A stretch of 51,056 bases of DNA. Origin: Micromonosporaceae bacterium. Its GTDB lineage: Bacteria > Actinomycetota > Actinomycetes > Mycobacteriales > Micromonosporaceae. Location: contig SLSW01000066.1 of NCBI GenBank assembly GCA_007130245.1, positions 1-51,056 on the forward strand, in the 5' to 3' direction. Positions within the stretch are counted from its first letter, which is position 1. Each line of letters starts with the position of its first letter. Below, piece after piece: positions 41,612-51,056 of the stretch. The notes under the pieces were generated by a model. The model saw only the letters and a program-made list of their open reading frames with translations. It did no database searches and was not told the DNA's origin. The translations under genes were made by a program, and so were the position numbers.

Positions 41612-42139
41612 ATGCAGAACCAACCAACAGAACGGGACGGTGCGCAGGGCGCGCCCCGCAGAGCGGTGCTCGCCATGGGGGCCGCGGGCGCGGCCGGTGT
41701 GACCGGCGCGCTCGCCGGGTGCGCGGTGTACGGCGGCCAGCCGGACCCGCCCCCGCCACCGCCGCCGGCCGAGGACGGCGCCGAGGACGGCGCCGAGGGC
41801 GGTGCCGAGGGCGGCGGCGACAACGGCGGGGGCGGCACCCCGGTCACGGACGCGGCCGACGTGCCAGTCGGTGGTGGCGTGATCGAGGCCGCTCTCGGCG
41901 TCGTGGTCACCCAGCCGGCGAACGGAGAGTTCCGTGCCTTCAGCTCGACATGCACCCATCAGGGCTGCACGGTCTCGGAGGTGGACGACGGTACGATCAA
42001 CTGCTTCTGCCACGGCAGCCGGTTCTCCATCGAGGACGGCTCCGTGGTGCAGGCCGCACAGGGTCTCACGCCCGAGCAGCAGGACCCGCTGCCGGAGGTG
42101 GGGATCGTCCGGGACGGAGACACCATCTCCCTCCCCTGA
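41612..42139 (+). CDS. Rieske [2Fe-2S] Tat-exported lipoprotein (second)
   Basis: The 175-residue protein has a twin-arginine signal (GAPRRAVLAMGAAGAAGVTGALAGC) with lipobox cysteine, a Pro/Glu/Gly-rich spacer with four 12-bp repeats, and the Rieske ligands CTHQGC and CFCHGSRF. It is closely related to the one at 10098 (both continue SIEDG.VVQAA). It would sit on the outer side of the membrane and exchange electrons, perhaps with the adjacent DUF6529-like protein. ATG at 41612 follows GGAGGAAC; the longer track frame (40775) is a shadow. It is the last gene of the operon; a palindrome of the GATCTAGGGATT family follows. Confidence 0.93.
   Translation: MQNQPTERDGAQGAPRRAVLAMGAAGAAGVTGALAGCAVYGGQPDPPPPPPPAEDGAEDGAEGGAEGGGDNGGGGTPVTDAADVPVGGGVIEAALGVVVTQPANGEFRAFSSTCTHQGCTVSEVDDGTINCFCHGSRFSIEDGSVVQAAQGLTPEQQDPLPEVGIVRDGDTISLP
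41768..41815 (+). repeat. 12-bp tandem repeat in the second Rieske gene
   Basis: GCCGAGGACGGC and variants, four copies, encoding AEDG/AEGG in the spacer between lipid anchor and Rieske domain. Confidence 0.8.
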
Positions 42140-42144
42140 CCCCA

Positions 42145-42222
42145 CCACCCCGTCGATCTAGGGATTGTTCGCGTAGTTCGATCACCAATCACGTGAACAA
42201 TCCCTAGATCGACTATGGGTGG
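42145..42222. repeat. Long palindrome, copy 3 of the GATCTAGGGATT family
   Basis: Core arms from 42152 to 42213 (GTCGATCTAGGGATTGTTC... and its inverse), with a few mismatches near the centre; CCACCC/GGGTGG extend it. It lies between the convergent Rieske and transglycosylase genes, where a bidirectional terminator is expected. Confidence 0.88.
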
Positions 42223-42243
42223 GCCGGGTCTGCGCGGGCACCC

Positions 42244-43104
42244 TCAGTAGGACAGGCACTCGCAACTGGTCATCAGCGCCCGCACGTTCTCGACGTAGCG
42301 CGGATTGGGGATCACGATCCCGTCGTCGGTGTCGACCGCGCCGTGACCGAAGTTGTACGACGCGATGATGGCGTTGAGCAGGCACGGGTCGACATGGCTG
42401 TCGCAGCCGGCCGGATCCACCGTGTGGTCGCCGTCGAAGTAGAGATCACCGAAGAACTTGATCAGCCACGCGTAGTAGGTCCCACCCAGGTAGGCGTTGT
42501 CGGGGTAGACGTCGATGTCGTAGGACTGGCCGAACCGCTGGTTCATCCAGTCCGCCGTATCCGGCATCACCTGCATCAGACCCACCCCGCCGTCGCAGGC
42601 GATGATGTTGGTCTGCCAGCCGCTCTCCTGCCAGGCGGTAGCCCGAAGCAGGTTCTCCGGCACGCTGATCTCGGGTGCGGAGGTCGGCCAGTAGGTGCGC
42701 GCGGCCGCCGCGCTCAACGCCGCCGCCACATCGTCGTGGCCGGCCGCCTCCCCCACGTACTCCGCGATGCACTCCCCCTCGTACCGGGGCGGGACCGGCG
42801 GTGGCTCCGGCTCGGGTTCGGCCAACTCGGCGCGGGTCGGGGTGGCGCGCGGCTCCGGTGTGGTCGTCGGCGGCGGTTCTTCCGGCGCGGGCACCTCCGT
42901 CGCGGGTGCGGCGCCCAGCCCGTGCGCCAGCGGTCGCATCGGCGCCGGCGGGGTCGGCTCGGTGGCCTGCGGCGAGGACTCGATCTGCCAGGATGCCTTG
43001 TCGGTGGCGTCGTGCGGGTCGCCTCCACAGGCGACGGCCGCCGTCATCACCGCAGCCGCCAGCGCGGCCAGTGCCGGCAGCGGCCGGCTCCCGCGTATCC
43101 GCAC
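42244..43104 (-). CDS. Lytic transglycosylase-like lipoprotein (SLT/lysozyme fold)
   Basis: The 286-residue protein starts with a basic region and a hydrophobic stretch ending at a lipobox-like cysteine (AAVMTAAVACGG), so it is probably lipid-anchored outside. A Pro/Glu/Thr-rich spacer follows. Then comes an SLT-type catalytic domain: LLRATAWQESGWQ (catalytic Glu), GVGLMQVMPDTADW, NAYLGGTYYAWLIKFFG, ASYNFG. Cys pairs (CIAEY, ACDGG, GCDSHVDPC, SCECL) may form disulfides. It would cleave peptidoglycan glycan strands. GTG start with GGGGAGG upstream and a good TTGACA-N18-TAGAAA promoter. Confidence 0.9.
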   Translation of the reverse strand: MRIRGSRPLPALAALAAAVMTAAVACGGDPHDATDKASWQIESSPQATEPTPPAPMRPLAHGLGAAPATEVPAPEEPPPTTTPEPRATPTRAELAEPEPEPPPVPPRYEGECIAEYVGEAAGHDDVAAALSAAAARTYWPTSAPEISVPENLLRATAWQESGWQTNIIACDGGVGLMQVMPDTADWMNQRFGQSYDIDVYPDNAYLGGTYYAWLIKFFGDLYFDGDHTVDPAGCDSHVDPCLLNAIIASYNFGHGAVDTDDGIVIPNPRYVENVRALMTSCECLSY

Positions 43105-43143
43105 GCCACGCCTCCCCGTACCGACTGCGCGTGTCCATCGATC

Positions 43144-43173
43144 TTTCTACCGGCGACGCATTCACCGTGTCAA
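43144..43173 (-). promoter_or_regulatory. Promoter of the transglycosylase gene
   Basis: On the minus strand TTGACA (43168-43173), 18 bases, TAGAAA (43144-43149), about 40 bases before the GTG. The -35 matches consensus exactly, which is rare in this window. Confidence 0.55.
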
Positions 43174-43199
43174 GATCATTGGTGATCGTGTCACCCGGA

Positions 43200-43832
43200 T
43201 CATGACCCGGCCTCCGGCGGCAGCCGCAGCCGGTTGTTCCACCAGCGGACGACCAGCGCCAGCAGGACCAGCGCCACCAGCAGCACCAGCACCATCCCGG
43301 TGACCCGGCCGAGCACCTCGGCCACCTGCCGGTAGGACGCGCCGGCCAGATAGCCGACCGCGACCGACGAACCCACCGCGGTGACCACGCCCAGGAAGTT
43401 CCAGGGGGCGTACGCCCGGTACGGCACGCCGGCGCTGCCTGCCAGGCGCGGCAGCAGCGTACGCACGAACGGCACCCACCGCGCCACGAACGCGCTGCGA
43501 CCGCCGAGCCGGTGCAGGATCCGGTCCGCGCGGGCCCAGCGGTACTCGCCCACCCACTGCCCGAACCGGCTGGCGCGCACCCGCGGCCCGTACCGCCGGC
43601 CGCTGCGCAGCGCGAGGGCGTCGCCGGCCATCGCCGCCGCGATCATCAGCATGAACACCAGCGCGAACGGCACGTCCCCGAGGTAGGCCAGGAAGCCCAC
43701 GAACATCAGGGTTATCTCCACCGGAAACATCAACCCGACGATGACCCCGGTCTCGCCCGCGACCAGCAGCACCGCCACCACCAGCACCGCCAGCGGTGGC
43801 AGATTCTCCAGCACGATCACCACGCCCGACAT
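43200..43832 (-). CDS. DedA family membrane protein
   Basis: The 210-residue protein has the DedA/SNARE-associated layout: N-terminal hydrophobic hairpins (LAVLVVAVLLVAGETGVIVGLMFPVEITLMFVGFLAYLG), a cytoplasmic loop with RSGRRYGPRVRASRFGQWVG, FVARWVPFVRTLLPRLAGSAGVPYRAYAPWNFLG (the conserved R-F-x-P-x-R and G...M/Y..F region), and a final TM pair. DedA proteins are linked to membrane homeostasis and undecaprenyl-phosphate or lipid recycling. The track start at 43913 adds a basic stretch; I chose the ATG at 43832 (MSGVVIVLENLPP). It is divergent from typA. Confidence 0.9.
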   Translation of the reverse strand: MSGVVIVLENLPPLAVLVVAVLLVAGETGVIVGLMFPVEITLMFVGFLAYLGDVPFALVFMLMIAAAMAGDALALRSGRRYGPRVRASRFGQWVGEYRWARADRILHRLGGRSAFVARWVPFVRTLLPRLAGSAGVPYRAYAPWNFLGVVTAVGSSVAVGYLAGASYRQVAEVLGRVTGMVLVLLVALVLLALVVRWWNNRLRLPPEAGS

Positions 43833-43958
43833 GATCGTCAAGCATGCCACACGGTGGCGTACCCGCCCCGCCGCCTCCGCACGCCGCCAGCGTGACCTGC
43901 GACTCCGGCGCACCCCCCGCGGTGTACCGGCCGGTGCCCACCACGCAGGATGGTGGCC

Positions 43959-45842
<1,884 letters not shown>

Positions 45843-45855
45843 TCCCCTCCGCCCG

Positions 45856-45927
45856 CCCCCGTTGATCTAGGGCTAATTCACATGGTTGGAGATCAACTCA
45901 CGTGAACAATCCCTAGATCAACAGGGG
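45856..45927. repeat. Long palindrome, copy 4 of the GATCTAGGGATT family
   Basis: CCCC-C-GTTGATCTAGGGCTAATTCA... mirrored by ...GTGAACAATCCCTAGATCAAC-A-GGGG with a few mismatches in the inner stem. It sits between the convergent typA and phosphatase genes, a typical place for a bidirectional terminator. Confidence 0.88.
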
Positions 45928-45938
45928 TGGTGGGGTGG

Positions 45939-46757
45939 TCAGGGGGTGAGCAGGTTGGTGCGCAGCGCCTCCAGCGTCTGGTGGTCCAGACCCAGACCCG
46001 CGCGCAGGTACGCCTGGAACGACCCGAACTGGCGCGCCACCTCCGCGTACGCCGCATCCAGGTAGGCCGGCCACGCCTGCAGCAGTGGCCGGATCGCCTC
46101 CGGATCGGCGCCGGGGCGGCGCTCGGCCAGCAGCTCCAGCAGCCGCTGCTGTGCCTCGGCCGTGGCCTCGTTGGTCTGCAGGTAGTCCACCCGGATCGCC
46201 TCGTCGTCGACCCCCAGCGCGGTCAGCAGGATCGCCGTCAGCCAGCCGGTGCGGTCCTTGCCCACGCTGCAGTGGAACAACGCCGGCACGTTCGCCGGGT
46301 CGGCCAGCGCCCGGCAGGCCGCCGCGAACGAGGCACGGGCCTCCTCGCCGGTGACGAACCAGCGGTAGATCGCCGCCATCGCCCCCGGCGCACCCTGCGC
46401 GGCCAGGTCGGCGTACCGGCTCAGGTCGTCGCCGTTCAGCAGCGCGGTCACGTACGAGAAGACCGAGTGGCGGTCGTCGTAGACCGGAGCGTGGAGCACC
46501 CTCGGCACCGGCTTCGGCAGCCGCCGGGTCGGGGACTGCGCGATCTCGGTGCCGTGGCGCAGGTCCACCAGGCAGGTCAGCGACAGCTCAGCCAGCACCG
46601 GCAGGTCGTCCTCGGTCAGCCGGGCGAGCGCCCCGCTGCGCACCAGCGCCCCGCGCCGCACCGCACGACCGTCGGCGCCGGCCAGACCGCCCAGTTCCCG
46701 GGCATTGGGCGCCCCGGCCAGCCCGAGCGCGCGCCCGTCGGCCACCGTCATGTCCAC
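45939..46757 (-). CDS. Tyrosine-protein phosphatase (PtpB/SIW14-like)
   Basis: The protein has the phosphatase P-loop HCSVGKDRTG, with catalytic Cys and Arg, an upstream NARELGGLAGADGRAVRRGALVRSGAL block and TCLVDLRHGTEI. This pattern matches the atypical tyrosine phosphatases such as mycobacterial PtpB, which act on phosphotyrosine and sometimes phosphoinositides. Of three possible starts, GTG at 46769 is part of the AGGAGGTG and cannot be served by it. GTG at 46757 has AGGAGG 11 bases upstream and ATG at 46751 has it at 17, so I chose 46757 (272 residues). It lies downstream of the TerC gene on the same strand, with a 64-base gap. Confidence 0.9.
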   Translation of the reverse strand: MDMTVADGRALGLAGAPNARELGGLAGADGRAVRRGALVRSGALARLTEDDLPVLAELSLTCLVDLRHGTEIAQSPTRRLPKPVPRVLHAPVYDDRHSVFSYVTALLNGDDLSRYADLAAQGAPGAMAAIYRWFVTGEEARASFAAACRALADPANVPALFHCSVGKDRTGWLTAILLTALGVDDEAIRVDYLQTNEATAEAQQRLLELLAERRPGADPEAIRPLLQAWPAYLDAAYAEVARQFGSFQAYLRAGLGLDHQTLEALRTNLLTP

Positions 46758-46821
46758 TGCCGGATCCACCTCCTGCCGCGTGTGGCACTCCCCGTCCGGT
46801 ACAGCCCTCCGTCCCGGAACC

Positions 46822-47814
46822 CTACCCGGAGGTAGCCGCCGCCCGCCGGTCCTGCGCCGCCCTGGCGAGGCTGGCCACGGTCGTGACCACCAGGATCGAC
46901 ACGATCGCCGTCATCGACAACCAGATGGGCAGGTGCGGCGCCCACGCCACCGGCTCGCCGGCGTTGATGAACGGCACGTTGTTCTCCGCCAGCGCCTCCA
47001 GCACCATCTTGACGCCGATGAAGCCGAGCAGCACCGCCAGGCCGGTGGGCAGGTACACCAAGCGGCTGACCAGTCCGCCGATCAGAAAGTAGAGCTGGCG
47101 CAGGCCCATCAGCGCGAACACGTTGGCGGTCAGGACCAGGTACGGCTCGCGGGTCACGCCGAAGATCGCCGGGATGGAGTCGACCGCGAAGATCAGGTCG
47201 GTGGTGCCGATGGCCACCATCACGATCAGCATCGGGGTTACCAGCCGCCGCCCGTCGACCACGGTGGTCAGCCGGGCACCGACGTAGTCCCGCGACATCG
47301 GCAGCACCCGCCGGCTCAGGCGCACCAGCGCGTTCTCCCGGAACCGGCTCGGGTCGTCCTCGCGATGCTGCGCCATCTTGAACGCGGTGAAGATCAGGAA
47401 GATCCCGAACACGTAGAAGATCCACATGAAGGTGGCCACCAGCACCGCGCCGACCGCGATGAACGCTGCCCGCATGACCAGCGCCAGGATGATGCCGATC
47501 ATGAGCACCTTCTGCTGGTACTGGCGCGGCACCGCGAACCGGCTCATGATCAGCATGAACACGAACAGGTTGTCCACCGACAGGCTCTTCTCGATCAGCC
47601 AGCCGGTGAAGAACTCGCCACCGTACGTCGGGCCGTAGCCCGCCCACACCCCCAGGCCGAACACCGCCGCGAGGCCGACGTAGAACGCCGCCCAGGCGCT
47701 CGACTCGCGCAGGGACGGCTCGTGCGGGCGCCGACCGATGATCCACAGGTCGATGACGAGGATGATCGCGACACCGACCAGGGTCGCGGTCCAGACCGCC
47801 AGCGAGACATCCAT
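46822..47814 (-). CDS. TerC family integral membrane protein (Alx-like, probable manganese exporter)
   Basis: The 330-residue protein has about eight or nine transmembrane helices and the TerC signature acidic residues inside helices (SLSVDNLFVFMLIMSRF, TTDLIFAVDSIPAIFGVT). The E. coli homologue Alx and related TerC proteins are linked to manganese export and to metalation of exported enzymes. A yybP-ykoY-type leader directly upstream supports a manganese role here. The ATG start has GGAAGG 12 bases upstream, inside the predicted switching helix. Confidence 0.95.
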   Translation of the reverse strand: MDVSLAVWTATLVGVAIILVIDLWIIGRRPHEPSLRESSAWAAFYVGLAAVFGLGVWAGYGPTYGGEFFTGWLIEKSLSVDNLFVFMLIMSRFAVPRQYQQKVLMIGIILALVMRAAFIAVGAVLVATFMWIFYVFGIFLIFTAFKMAQHREDDPSRFRENALVRLSRRVLPMSRDYVGARLTTVVDGRRLVTPMLIVMVAIGTTDLIFAVDSIPAIFGVTREPYLVLTANVFALMGLRQLYFLIGGLVSRLVYLPTGLAVLLGFIGVKMVLEALAENNVPFINAGEPVAWAPHLPIWLSMTAIVSILVVTTVASLARAAQDRRAAATSG

Positions 47815-47822
47815 GCAGAAAC

Positions 47823-47960
47823 GAGACCTTCCGGGCGCAACTCCGCTCCGGAGGTCTCTCCCGCCGCCGCGGCGGGCACGGCGACCGACGGTGCCGGGTC
47901 GGCGCCGACCAGCGGCGCGGTCCGGGTTGACGACACCGTCGCGAGGGAATACTCCCCTCC
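47823..47960 (-). promoter_or_regulatory. yybP-ykoY (manganese) riboswitch upstream of the terC gene
   Basis: On the minus strand the leader reads GGGGAGTATTCCCTCGCG, then GGTGTCGTCAACCCGG, then a variable GC-rich arm, and GGGAGAGACCTCC. This matches the conserved GGGGAGUA, GUCGUCA and GAGACCUCC parts of yybP-ykoY riboswitches as I recall them. The 3' aptamer strand GAGACCTCCG can also pair with CGGAAGGTCTC, which holds the SD (GGAAGG, complement 47827-47832). This gives a simple translational on-switch: manganese binding would free the SD. Confidence 0.75.
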
Positions 47961-48029
47961 TCGACCAGCCCAGTGTCGCACATCCCCAGCCGGGCTGCTG
48001 CCCCCCGCACCGCGTGGCAGGCTGCCGTC

Positions 48030-48857
48030 ATGCCGTACCACCAGCCGCCCGAGCGATCCCATCCCGAGCCGTACGGGACACCGCGCGGCCCGGGCGAGGT
48101 CACGACGTTGCGCACCAACGACGGCGTACGGCTGTGGGCCCGGCACCTGCCGTGCCACCAGCCCGGCGACCGACCGCCGGACCTGGGCATCGTGGTGGCG
48201 CACGGGTTCACCGGCTCCGCCCGCCGCCCGGCGGTGCGCCGGGTGGTGGACGTGCTGGCCCGCGCCGCCGGCGTGGTCAGCTTCGACTTCCGCGGCCACG
48301 GCCACTCAGGCGGCCACTCCACCGTCGGCGACCAGGAAGTCTGGGACCTCGCGGCCGCGGTCGGGTGGGCGGGTCGGCTCGGCTACCGCCAGGTGGCCAC
48401 GGTCGGCTTCTCCATGGGCGCGGCGGTGGCGCTGCGTCACGCGGCCGCCGTCGGCGGGGTCGCGGCGGTGGCGGCGATCAGCGGCCCGTCCCGCTGGTAT
48501 TACCGCGACACGGCGCCGATGCGGCGGGCGCACTGGGTGATCGAGACCCGGCTGGGGCGGCTGACCGGACGGGTGCTGCGGCGTACCCGCATCGCCGCCG
48601 ACGGGTGGAAACCCGAACCGCAGCCGCCGGACGCCGCCGCAGCCCGGATCGCCCCCACACCGCTACTCGTGGTCCACGGCGACGCCGATCCCTTGTTCCC
48701 GGTTTCGCACGCCCGGGCCCTGTACGAGGCGGCGGCCCAACCCAAGCAGCTATGGATCGAACCCGGCTTCGGTCACGCCGAGGCCGCCGCCACCCCGGAG
48801 CTTCTCGATCGCGTCGGAGAGTGGCTGCACCGCAGCGCCCGCCAACCGGGTGGCTGA
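48030..48857 (+). CDS. Alpha/beta hydrolase (serine aminopeptidase S33-like)
   Basis: The 275-residue protein has GIVVAHGFTGSARRP (oxyanion region), SFDFRGHGHSGG, the nucleophile elbow VGFSMGAAVALR (Ser), and a C-terminal PLLVVHGDADPLFPVSHA with catalytic Asp, followed by GFGHAEAA with catalytic His. The substrate is unknown; monoacylglycerol or other ester hydrolysis is plausible. I chose the ATG at 48030 (MPYHQPPERSH) over 47973, since the extra 19 residues lie in the divergent promoter region of the terC gene. It stands alone before lemA. Confidence 0.85.
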   Translation: MPYHQPPERSHPEPYGTPRGPGEVTTLRTNDGVRLWARHLPCHQPGDRPPDLGIVVAHGFTGSARRPAVRRVVDVLARAAGVVSFDFRGHGHSGGHSTVGDQEVWDLAAAVGWAGRLGYRQVATVGFSMGAAVALRHAAAVGGVAAVAAISGPSRWYYRDTAPMRRAHWVIETRLGRLTGRVLRRTRIAADGWKPEPQPPDAAAARIAPTPLLVVHGDADPLFPVSHARALYEAAAQPKQLWIEPGFGHAEAAATPELLDRVGEWLHRSARQPGG

Positions 48858-48943
48858 GGTCTGACCGGACGCACCGCCGACGGCGCGGTGCAGGCTCCTG
48901 ACGTACGCTGGTCCGGCACAGTCGTGACGTCAAGGGAGCGGTA

Positions 48944-49540
48944 ATGGAACTGCTGTTGCTGGCCTGCGGCGGCGCCGTCGTCATCGGTGTCGTCGCCCTG
49001 TGGCTGATTTCGGTCTACAACGGCCTGGTCCGGGCGCGTAACGCCTACAAGAACGCGTTCGCGCAGATCGATGTCCAGCTCAAGCGCCGGCACGACCTGA
49101 TCCCTAACCTGGTGGAGACCGCCAAGGGCTACATGAAGCACGAGCGGGAGACGCTGGAGGCGGTCATCTCCGCCCGCAGCGGCGCGGTCAACGCGCAGGC
49201 CAAGGCGGCGGCCAACCCGGGTGACCCGAACGCCATGCAGCAGCTGTCGGGGGCGGAGAACATGCTCACCCAGACGCTGGGGCGCCTGTTCGCGCTGTCG
49301 GAGGCCTACCCGGACCTGAAGGCCAACCAGAACATGATGCAGCTGTCGGAGGAGCTGACCTCGACCGAGAACAAGGTCGCCTTCGCCCGGCAGCACTTCA
49401 ACGATTCGGTGATGCGCTACAACAACCGCCGCGAGTCGTTCCCCGCCAACCTGGTGGCCGGCATGTTCGGCTTCGGGCCGGCGGCCCTGTTCGAGATCGA
49501 GGACCCGGGCCAGCGCGAGGCGCCACAGGTGTCGTTCTGA
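48944..49540 (+). CDS. lemA: LemA family protein
   Basis: The 198-residue protein has one N-terminal membrane helix (ELLLLACGGAVVIGVVALWLISVYN), and then the LemA helical domain: GLVRARNAYKNAFAQIDVQLKRRHDLIPNLVETAKGYMKHE, TLGRLFALSEAYPDLKANQNMMQL, FARQHFNDSVMRYNNRRESFP. LemA proteins are usually encoded next to M48 peptidases or TPM-domain proteins. Here the stop overlaps the start of the M48 peptidase gene (TGATG), so they are co-translated. ATG start with AAGGGAG upstream. Confidence 0.95.
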   Translation: MELLLLACGGAVVIGVVALWLISVYNGLVRARNAYKNAFAQIDVQLKRRHDLIPNLVETAKGYMKHERETLEAVISARSGAVNAQAKAAANPGDPNAMQQLSGAENMLTQTLGRLFALSEAYPDLKANQNMMQLSEELTSTENKVAFARQHFNDSVMRYNNRRESFPANLVAGMFGFGPAALFEIEDPGQREAPQVSF

Positions 49541-51056
49541 TGAACTTCTTCGACCGCCAGCGCAGGGTGCAGCGGTTGTCGTGGTGGATGGTGCTGCTGT
49601 TCCTGGTCGCCGTTCTCGGCATCATCGCCACGGTCAACCTGGTCATCCTGTTCTTCTTCGGCGGCGGACGGACCACCGACGAGATCGTGGCGATGCTGGT
49701 GGTCACCAGCATCGTGGTGGCAGGGGTGATCGGGCTGTCGTCGCTGTTCCGGATGATGAGCCTGCGCAGCGGCGGCGGCGGCCACGTGGCGCGCTCGCTG
49801 GGCGCGGTGCCGGTGCCGCAGGACACCACCGACCCGCAGCTGCGACGGTTTCGCAACGTGGTGGAGGAGGTGGCCATCGCCTCCGGTGCGCCGGTGCCGG
49901 AGCTGTACGTGATGGAGGGCGAGGCCGGCATCAACGCGTTCGCGGCCGGCTGGTCGCCGTCGGACGCGGCGGTGGCGGTGACCCGCGGTGCGCTGGAGCG
50001 GCTGAACCGCGACGAGCTGCAGGGTGTGATCGCCCACGAGTTCAGCCACGTGGTCAACGGCGACATGCGCCTCAATATCCGCCTGATGGGGCTGGTGTTC
50101 GGCATCCTGGTGCTGGCCCTGATCGGCCGTACGCTGCTCCTCGTGCGCGGCGGCGGGCGCAACCCGCTGCCGCTGATCGGTATCGCGCTGCTGGTGGTCG
50201 GCTTCGTCGGCATCTTCATCGGGCGCATCATCAAGGCCGCCGTCAGCCGCCAGCGGGAATACCTGGCCGACGCCTCCGCCGTGCAGTTCACCCGCCAGAC
50301 CGAGGGCCTGACCGGGGCGCTGAAGAAGATCGGCGGCCTGCCGACCGGCTCCAACCTGCGCAACGCCAAGGCCGAGGACGTCAGCCACATGCTGTTCGGC
50401 TCCGGCAAGGGCTTCGCGGGCATGTTCGCCACCCACCCCCCGCTGGTCAAGCGCATCCAGGCGCTGGACCCGACCTTCAACCCCGGCGAGCTCGACCAGC
50501 TCGCCCGCCGCTGGTCGGCCGACCCGCCGTCCGGGCTGGCCGAGGACCGCGCGATGGGGCTGACCGGCGGTCGCGGCTCGCTGCCGGCGGCGGACACCAG
50601 CGTCACCGCCGCGCCCGCGGAGGTGGCGGCGCACGTGGGCGCCCCTCCCTCGGACGCGTACCAGCACGCCGGCACCATCCTCGAACAGATCCCGGAGGAT
50701 CTGCGCGACCGGGCACACCGCGACGACACGGTGGTCCCGCTGGTGTTCGGGCTGCTGCTGTCGGCCCAGCAGGAGGTACGGGTGAACCAGCACGCGGTGC
50801 TGGCGCAGCGGCACGGGCAGCAGGTCGCCGATGCCGCCTGGCGGGAGGCGAACCAGCTGGCGTCGCTGCACCCGATGCTGCGCCTGCCGCTGGCCGAGGT
50901 GGCGTTCCCGGCGCTGCGACACCGCTCCGCCGGTGAGCAGGAGACCATCATGGGCAGCGTCAACGCCCTGATCCAGGCCGACGGCCGGCTCAGCGTCTCG
51001 GAGTACTGCCTGTCGCGGCTGCTGCACGAGGAGCTGTACGAGGCGGCGAACCGGCG
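49540..51056 (+). CDS. M48 family zinc metallopeptidase (HtpX-like), 3' end cut off by the window
   Basis: The frame runs off the right edge, so the track lists only shadows. From the ATG at 49540, translation begins MNFFDRQRRVQRLSWWMVLLFLVAVLGIIATVNL, giving two N-terminal TM helices. Then come the zinc motif VIAHEFSHVVNGDMR (HEFSH), a further TM pair (LVFGILVLALIGRTLLL, IGIALLVVGFVGIFIGRII), and the third ligand region SRQREYLADASAV (Glu). About 505 residues are visible; after ~360 comes a Pro/Ala linker and a helical domain not typical of HtpX, so this is an extended member of the family. It would degrade or process membrane proteins, working with LemA. Confidence 0.93.
   Translation, partial: MNFFDRQRRVQRLSWWMVLLFLVAVLGIIATVNLVILFFFGGGRTTDEIVAMLVVTSIVVAGVIGLSSLFRMMSLRSGGGGHVARSLGAVPVPQDTTDPQLRRFRNVVEEVAIASGAPVPELYVMEGEAGINAFAAGWSPSDAAVAVTRGALERLNRDELQGVIAHEFSHVVNGDMRLNIRLMGLVFGILVLALIGRTLLLVRGGGRNPLPLIGIALLVVGFVGIFIGRIIKAAVSRQREYLADASAVQFTRQTEGLTGALKKIGGLPTGSNLRNAKAEDVSHMLFGSGKGFAGMFATHPPLVKRIQALDPTFNPGELDQLARRWSADPPSGLAEDRAMGLTGGRGSLPAADTSVTAAPAEVAAHVGAPPSDAYQHAGTILEQIPEDLRDRAHRDDTVVPLVFGLLLSAQQEVRVNQHAVLAQRHGQQVADAAWREANQLASLHPMLRLPLAEVAFPALRHRSAGEQETIMGSVNALIQADGRLSVSEYCLSRLLHEELYEAANR

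Noticed and set aside
47973-48029. Upstream extension of the alpha/beta hydrolase (19 extra residues)
   Set aside because: It falls in the region expected to hold the promoter of the divergent terC leader, and the ATG at 48030 gives a normal protein.

Overview
The window is about 51 kb of very GC-rich DNA in which most start codons are GTG or ATG, stops are mostly TGA, and many genes look leaderless. This points to an actinobacterium. The block uvrC / rapZ / yvcK / whiA / gap / pgk / tpiA is the standard actinobacterial arrangement. A member of the Micromonosporales or a related order is plausible, but the sequence read by eye does not fix the genus. No rRNA, tRNA, CRISPR array, insertion sequence or phage gene was seen.

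Layout. 1-14.8 kb is a minus-strand housekeeping block: the 5' part of a peptide-type ABC solute-binding lipoprotein, tpiA, pgk, gap, whiA, yvcK, rapZ, a MazG-like pyrophosphohydrolase, uvrC, a Rieske lipoprotein, uvrA and rsgA. A decayed XRE/acetyltransferase-like gene runs into the 3' end of uvrC. 14.9-20.5 kb holds single genes: a metallo-beta-lactamase-fold hydrolase, a 5'-truncated RelE-like toxin, a nitrilase-superfamily hydrolase, a cysteine-ended leader peptide in front of a beta-carbonic anhydrase, a 41-residue membrane protein with a YjbR-family gene, a methyltransferase, a DUF429 protein and a GNAT acetyltransferase. 20.6-23.8 kb has two tail-to-tail citrate synthase genes, one with a MerR-like N-terminal HTH, and an alpha/beta hydrolase.

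23.9-40.2 kb is the most unusual part. A large LuxR-type regulator resembling mycobacterial IniR and an acidic orphan protein precede an expanded iniBAC-like cluster: IniB-like, two dynamin-like GTPases (IniA/IniC-like), a membrane-anchored Hsp70 ATPase, a second IniB-like protein and a second membrane-anchored Hsp70. The cluster runs into a convergent operon encoding a multi-TM adenylate cyclase and a Crp-family regulator. A CRP-geometry dyad, TGCGT-N6-ACGCA, occurs both upstream of the second IniB/Hsp70 pair and beside the cyclase operon, suggesting that cAMP signalling controls part of the cluster. Both Hsp70s have an intact nucleotide-binding domain but no substrate-binding domain. Instead they carry a low-complexity linker, one membrane segment and a shared four-cysteine extracellular domain. 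My inference is a cell-envelope stress or membrane-remodelling system.

40.3-51 kb contains a secreted protein / DUF6529-like membrane protein / Rieske lipoprotein operon, a lytic transglycosylase lipoprotein, a DedA protein, typA, a tyrosine phosphatase, a TerC-family transporter behind a probable yybP-ykoY manganese riboswitch, an alpha/beta hydrolase, lemA and a truncated M48 (HtpX-like) peptidase. Four near-identical 60-80 bp perfect-stem palindromes (core GATCTAGGGATTGTTCACGTG) and one diverged relative lie between genes.
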